From: Synergistaceae bacterium
GTDB taxonomy: Bacteria > Synergistota > Synergistia > Synergistales > Aminobacteriaceae
Assembly (NCBI GenBank): GCA_017540085.1
Contig: JAFYBQ010000006.1
Span: 1 to 64,000, forward strand
Length of the DNA: 64,000 bases
Reading direction: 5' to 3'
Below, piece by piece: positions 8,452-15,572 of this stretch. The notes below the pieces were generated by a model that ran no database searches, had not been told where the DNA came from, and was given only the letters and a program-made list of their open reading frames with translations. Both the position numbers and the translations under genes were made by a program. How positions within the stretch are numbered: position 1 is the first letter of the stretch; each line of letters begins with the position of its first letter.

Positions 8452-9375
8452 CTACTGCCAGCCGTCAACGCCAAATGAGTCAACGTTCTCGATTGTGATG
8501 AGCTGTACGGGTACGGGGATATGCTTCTCGACTTTTTCGCCCGCGAGAATCTTATAGGCCATCTCTACGCCGATTTTGCCGATGTTGATGGGGGACTGCG
8601 CCGCTGTTCCGGTCATGTCGCCTTCCTTTATGGCCTTCTTTGCGTCGGGTGAGCCGTCAACGCCGTAAATCAATACGCCCTTCATGTTCGCGGCCTTGAG
8701 TGCCTGAATTACGCCGCGTGCTGTCGGGTCATTGACGCACATAACAACGTTCATATCCGGGTGAGCCTGAATGATGTTCTCCATTTTCGGCATGGCTATT
8801 TCGAGCTGACCTTCTGAGCTGTCCTCCGCGACAATCGTAAATTCCGGGTGCTTCTCGATTGTAGCCTTGAAGTTTGCGATTCTGTCGATGCCTGTCTTTG
8901 TTGTGGGATGTCCGAGAATTACGGCTTTCCCGCCTTTGGGAAGACGCTTGAGCATGTCCTCAGCGCAGACGAGTCCGGCGGCGAGGTTGTCAGAAGCGAC
9001 TATGCAGGCTACGTAGTCCTCATCATAGACAGCCGCGTCAACATTGATGATTGGGATTCCTGCTTCGTGGGCGGCCATGAGTCCGGGGGCAACTGCCTGC
9101 CAGTCGACAGGGTTAAGGAAAATTGCGTCAACGCCCTGCGCTACCATGTCTTCAATCTGTGAGATCTGCTTCACGGGGTCAAGTGCTGGGTCAAGCGTTA
9201 TGAGCGTGTCGCCGTTTGCCTCAACAGCCGCTTTGATTGCGTCGTTCATGACTCCGAAAAACGGATTGTTCATCGTCATGTAGGTTGCGCCGAATTTCCT
9301 GCCCTGAGCGCCTGCTGCACAGACCGAACCGATAATGAGGGATACTGCGAGGAGTAATACAAAAAGTTTCTTCAT
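8452..9375 (-). CDS. Periplasmic sugar-binding protein (RbsB-like)
   Basis: 307-residue type I periplasmic binding protein. The signal peptide is MKKLFVLLLAVSLIIGSVCAAGA. The mature part starts KFGATYMTMNNPFFGVM, the classical RbsB/peripla_BP_4 opening, followed by QISQIEDMVAQGVDAIFLNP and CVNDPTARGVIQALKA and ending in the hinge region LIYGVDGSPDA. It is first in the operon with the ATPase and permease. The ribosome site ATAGGAGGAAG is 13 bases before the ATG, a rather long spacing. Confidence 0.9.
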   Translation of the reverse strand: MKKLFVLLLAVSLIIGSVCAAGAQGRKFGATYMTMNNPFFGVMNDAIKAAVEANGDTLITLDPALDPVKQISQIEDMVAQGVDAIFLNPVDWQAVAPGLMAAHEAGIPIINVDAAVYDEDYVACIVASDNLAAGLVCAEDMLKRLPKGGKAVILGHPTTKTGIDRIANFKATIEKHPEFTIVAEDSSEGQLEIAMPKMENIIQAHPDMNVVMCVNDPTARGVIQALKAANMKGVLIYGVDGSPDAKKAIKEGDMTGTAAQSPINIGKIGVEMAYKILAGEKVEKHIPVPVQLITIENVDSFGVDGWQ

Positions 9376-9434
9376 GATTAAGAGACTTCCTCCTATGATA
9401 TAAATTTTGTACGCAAAAAATTTTGGATGAGGTA

Positions 9435-9462
9435 ATTATACAGTCCCCGCACATTTTTTGAA
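9435..9462 (-). promoter_or_regulatory. Predicted sigma-70 promoter of the sugar ABC operon
   Basis: On the minus strand TTCAAA (plus 9457-9462) and TATAAT (plus 9435-9440) are separated by 16 bases, 60-90 bases before the binding-protein start. Consensus match only. Confidence 0.55.
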
Positions 9463-9486
9463 TACCGAAATTACACAGTATGCACC

Positions 9487-10014
9487 CTAATACGCAAGGT
9501 AATCTATATCATCTGCAACATCTGGGAATCTCTCGCGGATTTCCTTTTTGCCCACCAGCCTGAAGCCCTCGTACCTGAATTTCGGAGAAGTCGCGCATGA
9601 CACGAAAGTGAAGCCGTCATCATTGAGATTTTCCGCCGCGAATATTGCGCCTTTAGGGATTACCGCCATATGCCTTTGTCCTTTGCGAATGTCCGCGCCG
9701 AGAAGATATTGAGTCATTTTTCCGTCAGCAAGCACTGTGATTTTGAGGCCACAGCCCTCATGATAGTACCAGATTTCCTCGCAGTCTATTTCGTGGAAGT
9801 GTGATATTTCGCCCGCGCCAAGCAAAAAGTATATGCTTCCTGCTGAAGGCCGCCCGTCTGTTTCTGAAGATGACGTGTAGACCTCAGCGAATGAGCCGCC
9901 CTCCGAATGTCCCGAAAGATTATAGGCTTGCCTGAGTTCGTCAGCGCGTGAAAGTGCATGAGCTTTTACGGACGAAAGAGCCAGAATCACAGCGCACATC
10001 AGCAAATTTTTCAT
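9487..10014 (-). CDS. Exported DUF985-type cupin protein
   Basis: 175-residue protein with a signal peptide (MKNLLMCAVILALSSVKAHA) followed by a DUF985 (Cupin_5) domain: YNLSGHSEGGSFAEVYTSS, AGSIYFLLGAGEISHFHEI, EEIWYYHEGCGLKITVL and GAIFAAENL. The family is usually cytoplasmic, so export is noteworthy. The His and Glu of FHEIDCEEIW are candidate metal ligands. It lies upstream of and parallel to the sugar ABC operon and divergent from the kinase, so a role in handling the same carbohydrate is possible but unproven. Confidence 0.75.
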   Translation of the reverse strand: MKNLLMCAVILALSSVKAHALSRADELRQAYNLSGHSEGGSFAEVYTSSSETDGRPSAGSIYFLLGAGEISHFHEIDCEEIWYYHEGCGLKITVLADGKMTQYLLGADIRKGQRHMAVIPKGAIFAAENLNDDGFTFVSCATSPKFRYEGFRLVGKKEIRERFPDVADDIDYLAY

Positions 10015-10079
10015 GATGCTTCCTCCTTTACAGGCTGATTATACTATTGCCATCCCAAACAAACAGGAGGCAATCACGC

Positions 10080-11375
10080 ATGAATTACACCATCGGAATC
10101 GATACAGGCACAACATCAGTCAGCCTAGCCGCAATCAATGAATCCCGCGAGCTTGTAGCCAGCAGGACAATCAATCACGGCGCATTTATCCCCGGCGATT
10201 TCCCCGAATCACGGGTACAGAATCCCGCGCTAATTCTCTCGGCGGTCATGGCCGGACTCGAATCGATAACGCAGGAATACGGCGCACCCTCCGCAATCGG
10301 CTTCACAGGCCAAATGCACGGAGTGTTATACCTCGACAAAGACGGAAATCCCCTGTCCCCCCTCTACACATGGGAAGACCCAAGCGCGAATATTCCTGTT
10401 GACGGAAAATCATCGCTCGAAATTCTGCGCTCTCACGGCGTGAAATGTTCAGCGGGCTACGGAGTCGCGACTCATTTCTACCTTCAGCGGGCCGGGAAAA
10501 TTCCTGCAGGGGCGGTGAGGCTCTCGACAGTCAGCGACTATATAGCAATGAAACTTTGCGGGAAAAATTCCCCGGTTCTTTCCGCTGAGATGGCCGCGGG
10601 GCTTGGAGGCTTTGACCTTCAGCGGCGTGAGTTCATGATTGACCGACTCGAATCTGCGGGCGTTGATGTCTTATTCCTTCCCGAAAATGTGAAAGGCTAT
10701 GCGTTAATTGGCCATGCGGGAAATAATGTGCCTGTCATAACTTCAATGGGAGATAATCAGGCCAGCTTCATGGGTTCTGCTGACGACGAGGGAAATACCC
10801 TCCTGCTTAATGTCGGAACGGGATCGCAGGTTTCATTCATGACTCAAAATTTCGTTGAGACTGACGGAGACATAGAGCTTCGGCCATACGGTGAGAAATA
10901 TATTCTTGCGGGTGCGGCACTTTGCGGGGGGAGGGCTTATGCCATGCTTGAAGGATTCTACCGGGAAATCTGCGGGAGTCCGTGCTATGACATGATGAGC
11001 CGGCACGCTGAAGAGTTTTTGCGGACTCAGGGTCTGACTCATGCGTGGAATGTCGACACAAGATTTCAGGGTACGCGCTCCAATCCCAATATCACCGGGA
11101 GCGTAACGGGAATCACATCGGACAACTTCACGCCGGGAGCGTTCACGGTCGGAGTCATACGGGGGATTATTGCTGAATTGCACGGAATGTACACGGCCAT
11201 GAAGAATTTGACGGGAAGGAATGCCGCTGTCCTTGTGGGTTCCGGGAACGGCCTGCGGAAAAATGAGATAATGCGGAGGATTGCGGGCGAAATTTTCGGG
11301 CTTGAGGTGAGAGTCCCGAAATACCAGGAGGAAGCCGCCAGAGGCTGCGCGATTTGCGCCATGAATTTCGTGTAG
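10080..11375 (+). CDS. FGGY-family carbohydrate kinase, sedoheptulokinase-like
   Basis: 431-residue sugar kinase. The N-terminal phosphate-binding motif is YTIGIDTGTTSVSLA. GFTGQMHGVLYLD followed by PLYTWEDPS is characteristic of sedoheptulokinase/xylulokinase-like proteins, and the second domain has MGDNQASFMGS, LLLNVGTGSQVSF and AVLVGSGNGLRKN (adenosine motif). ATG 10080 follows ACAGGAGG at 8-base spacing; the frame extends upstream to 10047 without a ribosome site. It is divergent from the cupin and sugar ABC genes, so it probably phosphorylates the imported sugar. Substrate not proven. Confidence 0.8.
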   Translation: MNYTIGIDTGTTSVSLAAINESRELVASRTINHGAFIPGDFPESRVQNPALILSAVMAGLESITQEYGAPSAIGFTGQMHGVLYLDKDGNPLSPLYTWEDPSANIPVDGKSSLEILRSHGVKCSAGYGVATHFYLQRAGKIPAGAVRLSTVSDYIAMKLCGKNSPVLSAEMAAGLGGFDLQRREFMIDRLESAGVDVLFLPENVKGYALIGHAGNNVPVITSMGDNQASFMGSADDEGNTLLLNVGTGSQVSFMTQNFVETDGDIELRPYGEKYILAGAALCGGRAYAMLEGFYREICGSPCYDMMSRHAEEFLRTQGLTHAWNVDTRFQGTRSNPNITGSVTGITSDNFTPGAFTVGVIRGIIAELHGMYTAMKNLTGRNAAVLVGSGNGLRKNEIMRRIAGEIFGLEVRVPKYQEEAARGCAICAMNFV

Positions 11376-11411
11376 AATATTCCCATTCCCAAACACAAAG
11401 GAGCATTCAGC

Positions 11412-13487
11412 ATGAAGAAATTTTCAGCACTAATTATCATTCTCATACTCTCATCATCGCCACTTCACGCAGAGTATGACCCTCAGCACACAATGTTAGC
11501 CCTCAACATGGCAATTGTCTCGGTCAACCGAATTTTGACGGCGGAAAGCAGAGCAGTACTTGAGCAGGAATACAGCAGTATCATCAACAACCTTAGTCTC
11601 GGAAACATTGAGAGCGACACCGAAATGACCGCGCTTTACCGGGACTTGATGACCGTAATCACAAGCAAGCGTCTACGGTCGGAAGACTCGCGGAGATTCC
11701 TCACGTATTACGACACAGCAGAGAAACGACTCGTATCTTACGCACTCTCAAGCATTCGTACTCACGAAGCCCGGCTAAGGTCAGCACAAAATGAAGCGCA
11801 AGCCTCATCACAGGGAATCGCCCGCGTAAATTCGGAGCAGAACGCAATAATCGCAGGCTGGCTCGGAAACATGGCGGTCTCGTGCGTCTCGTCATTCTTC
11901 GGCGGAATATTCAGCTCATCGGAACTCCTCGATGACACCGTGAATGCTTACGACTCATATCAGCGTTTAGAGTTCATGCGCGGATATTACGAGTCGGAAG
12001 GACAGCGGGCAAATTCTCAGGCTGAAATCTCACGCGCTCAAATCTCCGGCTTGAGGGACGAACTCAAACACGACTCGGCCATGCTCAAAGAGGAGCTGAG
12101 AAATTCGCAGTGGCTCTTAGACCGTCAGGAAATTTCCGAATGCGACTCTCTTCAGCAAAGACTCCTCACAGCCTCATGGAATCTCCTCAGAAAATACAGC
12201 CTCCCAGACTCTTACCGTCTCACTCAAAAGACTCTCAGCTTCTACTACAAGGCACTGAACGAGCAGGACTCCGCCAAAAAGCTCCGTATGCTGCGCGCGA
12301 TTGAGGACGAGTTTTCGGTGTACCCTCCCTACTGGTATTACCGCGCAAAATCAGCAGAGGAATCCGGCAATGCCTCCGAAGCTGAAAAAAGTTTCAAGAG
12401 GTTCGGCGAAGTGTGGCGGCCAGTCCTCAGAAGAGACCCCTACAAAGTCGAGGCAGAGAAATACCGCGTGAGGAAACTTGCTGACGATGACCCGCAGAAA
12501 AATTCCCGCGCTATTCTTGACGCTCTCGAAGTGATACGCTCAAACACTCCCAAAGATGACTGGGCGAATAACCTTTTTGCCGGAGTCGCGTTTTTTGTGA
12601 TGGGCGACAAAGAGCAGGGCGTTGAATGCTTAGAGCTTAATGTTGATTTTGAGTACGAGACAGATATTAGCGGGGCATTGCTCGCAGAAATGAAAAAGGG
12701 CAGGCTCGACTCCGAATCAGCGCAGGAAGTCTCACGATCTCTCAGGCTCGGCGCACTCACGAAGGGAATGAGCGATGACGTTCGAGCGAGGGCGGCGGCA
12801 TTGGCGGATTTCTTTGACGGTGTTGACGGTGCCGTGAAGAATCTCGAAAGCCTAAGCAGGTCAGCAGGAAGCCCGTCAATATTCCACGCTCTGAGAATCG
12901 CTGAACAGATGAAGGGAGGCACTCAGGATTTCGGGAAGGTTGTCGGACTCATGAAGGCTCATGACGGACTCAGGGACGAAATTTACGGTGATTACTCCGC
13001 TGTAATGCCTGTAGTGATGAGCTGTGCGAGCGCGGACTCTGTAAGCGCAAAAATCTTCATGGCCGACTCGCTGCTTTACGGCTGGGGAATTGAGCAGGAC
13101 GCAAAGAAGGCGGAAGAGATTTTCACGGGGCTTGCCGAGAGCGGGAATGCTTACGCGCAGTTTGTGATTGTGCAGAGTCATTTTGCCGGGCAGAAATACG
13201 AAGCTCCGAAGAAATACACCCCGCAGGAACTCGAAAGGATATACCAGGAGGGCTACAAAAATTACGGCATTTTCGGCCCTAACAATGCAAAGGCCGCTGA
13301 ACTTTTCACAATCGCTGCTGAAAACGGACATTCTGAAGCCCAGCGTTTGCTTGGGCATTGCTATAGATACGGTTACGGAGTCAGCAAAGATTTGCAGAAA
13401 GCGCGTTACTGGTATCAGCAGGCGGCGAATCAAGGGGATAGAGACGCACGTCAACAGCTCGATAACCTGAACAGGAACGGAAAATAG
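11412..13487 (+). CDS. Exported Sel1/TPR-repeat protein
   Basis: 691 residues with a signal peptide (MKKFSALIIILILSSSPLHA). Residues 30-230 are helical and coiled-coil-like (EARLRSAQNEAQASSQG), broken by a hydrophobic stretch near 150 (WLGNMAVSCVSSFFGGIF). The middle part looks like degenerate TPRs (YPPYWYYRAKSAEESGNASEA). The C-terminus holds clear Sel1 repeats: ADSLLYGWGIEQDAKKAEE and LGHCYRYGYGVSKDLQKAR with YWYQQAANQGD. Sel1 proteins are usually interaction scaffolds; the partner is unknown. A ribosome site AAAGGAG precedes the ATG. Confidence 0.8.
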   Translation: MKKFSALIIILILSSSPLHAEYDPQHTMLALNMAIVSVNRILTAESRAVLEQEYSSIINNLSLGNIESDTEMTALYRDLMTVITSKRLRSEDSRRFLTYYDTAEKRLVSYALSSIRTHEARLRSAQNEAQASSQGIARVNSEQNAIIAGWLGNMAVSCVSSFFGGIFSSSELLDDTVNAYDSYQRLEFMRGYYESEGQRANSQAEISRAQISGLRDELKHDSAMLKEELRNSQWLLDRQEISECDSLQQRLLTASWNLLRKYSLPDSYRLTQKTLSFYYKALNEQDSAKKLRMLRAIEDEFSVYPPYWYYRAKSAEESGNASEAEKSFKRFGEVWRPVLRRDPYKVEAEKYRVRKLADDDPQKNSRAILDALEVIRSNTPKDDWANNLFAGVAFFVMGDKEQGVECLELNVDFEYETDISGALLAEMKKGRLDSESAQEVSRSLRLGALTKGMSDDVRARAAALADFFDGVDGAVKNLESLSRSAGSPSIFHALRIAEQMKGGTQDFGKVVGLMKAHDGLRDEIYGDYSAVMPVVMSCASADSVSAKIFMADSLLYGWGIEQDAKKAEEIFTGLAESGNAYAQFVIVQSHFAGQKYEAPKKYTPQELERIYQEGYKNYGIFGPNNAKAAELFTIAAENGHSEAQRLLGHCYRYGYGVSKDLQKARYWYQQAANQGDRDARQQLDNLNRNGK

Positions 13488-13502
13488 CAAGAGAGACATA
13501 CG

Positions 13503-13531
13503 GCGGGGCGATTCTTGTCCCGCTGTTTTTG
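13503..13531 (+). terminator. Rho-independent terminator after the Sel1 gene
   Basis: Seven-base-pair stem (GCGGGGC with GTCCCGC, one G-T pair), 7-base loop, then a TTTTT run, 16 bases after the stop codon. Confidence 0.75.
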
Positions 13532-13560
13532 TTGCGCTGAAATTCCCTCAGTGCTAAAAT
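13532..13560 (+). promoter_or_regulatory. Predicted promoter of the 46-residue ORF
   Basis: TTGCGC and TAAAAT with an exact 17-base spacer, directly after the preceding terminator and 84 bases before the small ORF start. Confidence 0.55.
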
Positions 13561-13643
13561 AAGCACCCCGTAATCTCACGGCGGAAAAATAATCCCAAGG
13601 AGGCGGCAGTCAAAAAAATACGTGGCGAAGGAGGTGAAAAAGC

Positions 13644-13784
13644 ATGTGGCAGGCTGCACTTGTTCTGTCGATATTGTTCATAAGCCTCTACGCGGAATTT
13701 GAGATTGACACCTTTACGGACGCGGACGGCGCGAAACATTCCCGGTTTAACGTAAGCATAAAGAAATCGAGCCTGATGAAATAA
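13644..13784 (+). CDS. Small single-span membrane or exported protein (46 aa)
   Basis: The ORF starts ATG 13644 with a near-perfect ribosome site (AAGGAGGTG, 7 bases upstream) and has its own predicted promoter. It encodes MWQAALVLSILFISLYAEFE, a hydrophobic segment, followed by a polar tail (IDTFTDADGAKHSRFNVSIK) ending in KKSSLMK. I do not recognise a family. It could be a small membrane peptide or a minimal exported peptide. The architecture (one helix, about 25-residue tail) resembles the 40-residue ORF at 14447, with DUF1622 between them. Confidence 0.6.
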   Translation: MWQAALVLSILFISLYAEFEIDTFTDADGAKHSRFNVSIKKSSLMK

Positions 13785-13931
13785 CAGGCAGCATGTATGA
13801 AAGATTTTGCCAGTAATATCAACCAGTCAATTTAGACTATAACAAAGCGACATAAGTTCCCAAGACGGATAAAAAGATAACGGCCTCCTCTCGTGTAGAA
13901 TATTGCTATCACGAAAGGGGGAAAATTTATC

Positions 13932-14261
13932 ATGGGGTTTCTGACTCAGATTGAAGGAGTCTTCAAGCTCGTTGTGCAGTACGGAATATTATTGATGGAG
14001 TGCGTTGGCGTAACGATACTGCTGTTCACGGCGGTGAAATCAATCTGCGGAATAATCATGCGCGACTCACATGTTAGGCTCACTCTCGCGAAGGGCATAG
14101 CACTGTCTCTTGAGTTCAAGCTCGGCGGCGAGGTATTGAGGACGGTAATTGTCCGTGAATGGTCAGAGCTTGCGATACTCGGCGCGATAATCGTGCTTAG
14201 GGGTGCGCTTACGTTCCTGATACACTGGGAAATAAAGACGGAGGAAGCCAGCCTGAAATAG
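13932..14261 (+). CDS. DUF1622 family membrane protein
   Basis: 109 residues with three hydrophobic segments. It matches the DUF1622 pattern: VRLTLAKGIALSLEFKLGGE, TVIVREWSELAILGAIIVLR and the end FLIHWEI. The function of the family is unknown; it is found widely as a small inner-membrane protein. ATG 13932 follows GAAAGGGGGAAAA. A possible -10 (TGTAGAAT near 13895) lies upstream without a convincing -35. Confidence 0.8.
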   Translation: MGFLTQIEGVFKLVVQYGILLMECVGVTILLFTAVKSICGIIMRDSHVRLTLAKGIALSLEFKLGGEVLRTVIVREWSELAILGAIIVLRGALTFLIHWEIKTEEASLK

Positions 14262-14310
14262 CGGGCAGAAAAGAGACTCAGTGGGGGGTGTTATCTCACT
14301 GTTTTGGAGG

Positions 14311-14338
14311 TTGCTAAAATGCGACTTTGAGGTAAAAT
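14311..14338 (+). promoter_or_regulatory. Predicted promoter of the tiny overlapping ORFs
   Basis: TTGCTA and TAAAAT separated by 16 bases, 59 bases before the ATG at 14397. Confidence 0.4.
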
Positions 14339-14396
14339 GTTTATCGTTCATTGAATCTATCAATGGCAAAAATTATACGAAAGGTGGTGATTGCCC

Positions 14397-14450
14397 ATGA
14401 GGACAAGAATATGTCCGTTCCCAGCCAAACAAGGGGGGAAATGGACGTGA
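14397..14450 (+). CDS. Possible 17-residue leader peptide ORF
   Basis: ATG 14397 follows GAAAGGTGGTGA at good spacing and opens 17 codons (MRTRICPFPAKQGGKWT). Its TGA overlaps the GTG start of the next small ORF in the 4-base GTGA arrangement, and its GGGGGG segment supplies that ORF's ribosome site. It might be a coupling leader rather than a functional peptide. Confidence 0.35.
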   Translation: MRTRICPFPAKQGGKWT

Positions 14451-14569
14451 AGAGAAAAATCTTGAAATTAATTGCAATGGCCTTCGGACTTTATGTCGTG
14501 TGGTTTGACGACAAAGATGTCGCGATCAAGTATTCTCATGGTGAGTACGTCATAACAATTAAACTGTAG
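14447..14569 (+). CDS. Small membrane-type protein (40 aa)
   Basis: GTG 14447, 8 bases after GGGGGG, encodes a basic start (VKRKILKLIAMAFGLYVVWF) with a hydrophobic segment and an acidic/polar tail (DDKDVAIKYSHGEYVITIKL). An in-frame ATG at 14441 is too near the ribosome site. Not a recognised family. It is followed by a strong terminator, so this is a discrete transcription unit with the 17-codon ORF. Confidence 0.5.
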   Translation: MKRKILKLIAMAFGLYVVWFDDKDVAIKYSHGEYVITIKL

Positions 14570-14586
14570 TAGCCGTGAGTTTTTTG

Positions 14587-14622
14587 GAGCTGTGATCCCC
14601 TCAAAGGATTTCAGCTCTTTTT
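14587..14622 (+). terminator. Rho-independent terminator after the 40-residue ORF
   Basis: GAGCTG at 14587 pairs CAGCTC at 14612, extended by GATCC/GGATT pairs across one mismatch, followed by TTTTT. Confidence 0.8.
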
Positions 14623-14636
14623 AGTAGCCTGACATT

Positions 14637-14673
14637 AAAACCGAGGCCGCCCCTCTCTCAAAGGCAGCCCCGG
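14637..14673 (-). terminator. Minus-strand terminator for the thioredoxin-like pair
   Basis: Read on the minus strand, CCGGGGCTGCC pairs GGCGGCCTCGG (11 pairs including G-T), followed by TTTT. It lies about 50 bases beyond the stop of the minus-strand gene. Confidence 0.7.
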
Positions 14674-14719
14674 AATCTTTAAGGAGACTTTATTATGATG
14701 CAGAAATTGTTTATTGCGG

Positions 14720-15061
14720 CTATATCTTTATGCCGACCTTCTCGAAAACCGCAAGCACCTGCTCCAATGTTCTCGGCCCGATTTCACGCGCTCTTTCTTT
14801 CCCGTCAGCGTCCCAGAATATCATCATAGGAATGTGGCGAACCTTGTACTCTTCTGCCGTTTCGGGATGCTCATCGAGATATATGTAGCTAGTTGCGATT
14901 CTTGTGCCGTACTGCGAGTCTATCTGCCTGAGAACTGACAGCATTTTTTCACACTCAGGGCTATTCTTCTTCAGCAACACTGTTACAGAAGGAAGAGCCG
15001 CATACGCCGCCGAACATAACACCGCCACAAAAATTACCGCCGTCAGAATTTTAGCCTTCAT
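14720..15061 (-). CDS. Exported thioredoxin-fold protein with SxxC active-site motif
   Basis: 113 residues: a signal peptide (MKAKILTAVIFVAVLCSAAYA) then a thioredoxin-like domain. The fold is shown by the VRHIPMMIFWDADGKE segment, equivalent to thioredoxin's VRSIPTLLLFKDGE with its cis-proline. The active-site position reads KNSPECEKML, so the first Cys of CxxC is Ser (AGC) and only the second Cys remains. It is a tandem paralogue of the gene upstream, from which it is separated by 3 bases. It is probably not a normal disulfide reductase. Confidence 0.75.
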   Translation of the reverse strand: MKAKILTAVIFVAVLCSAAYAALPSVTVLLKKNSPECEKMLSVLRQIDSQYGTRIATSYIYLDEHPETAEEYKVRHIPMMIFWDADGKERAREIGPRTLEQVLAVFEKVGIKI

Positions 15062-15064
15062 GAA

Positions 15065-15421
15065 TTACTCCGCTCCCTCTATGTTTATGCCGTTGTCCGC
15101 AAAAACTTTCAGCACGTTGTCTTTTGGCATGTAGCCTATTTCCCGCGCTATCTCTTTTCCGCCCGCGTCTTTGAATATCAGCATGGGAACATAGCGCACC
15201 CGGTATTCTTCTGCCAGTTCGGGGCTGTCCTCAAGATATATGTGAGACGCTGAGACCTTCCCGCCGTATTCCTTCTCTATCTGAGCCAAAACTTTGGCCA
15301 TCTGAGCGCAGGCAGGTCATGTTTTTGTCGACAGCATCATCACGGAAGGAAGCGAGTCAGCAAATGCCGCCGAACACAGCACCGTCACAAAAATTATCGC
15401 CGTCAAAATTTTAGCCTTCAT
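15065..15421 (-). CDS. Exported thioredoxin-fold protein with TGA at the first CxxC position (candidate selenoprotein)
   Basis: Read from ATG 15421 (ribosome site GAAGGTGG), the frame encodes a signal peptide (MKAKILTAIIFVTVLCSAAFA), then an in-frame TGA at 15319-15317 (codon 35). It continues PACAQMAKVLAQIEKEYGG through VRYVPMLIFKDAGGKE to TAA, 118 codons in total. With selenocysteine the active site reads UPAC (UxxC), aligned with SPEC in the adjacent paralogue. About 17 bases after the TGA a hairpin GGCCAA-AGUU-UUGGCU has a GU-containing loop, as in bacterial SECIS elements. The alternative is a nonsense mutation of a Cys codon. No selA/B/C/D is in the window. Confidence 0.6.
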
Positions 15422-15527
15422 GTTACGCGCCACCTTCACGAAATTTTTACGGGTAATTTTATATGCAGATTGTATAAAATTTATGCAGGCAATCTCAATC
15501 CCTAATAATAACTAATTTCACTTGCGC

Positions 15528-15533
15528 TATAAT
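15528..15533 (+). promoter_or_regulatory. Predicted -10 box of the exported-protein operon
   Basis: A consensus TATAAT 40 bases before ATG 15573. No clear -35 at standard spacing is visible, so this is weak. The 15422-15572 gap also has a possible minus-strand promoter (TTGAGA, 18 bases, TACAAT) for the thioredoxin-like pair. Confidence 0.35.
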
Positions 15534-15572
15534 TTCGGCATTCATTAATACAACAAGGGAGAAATTTTCAAG

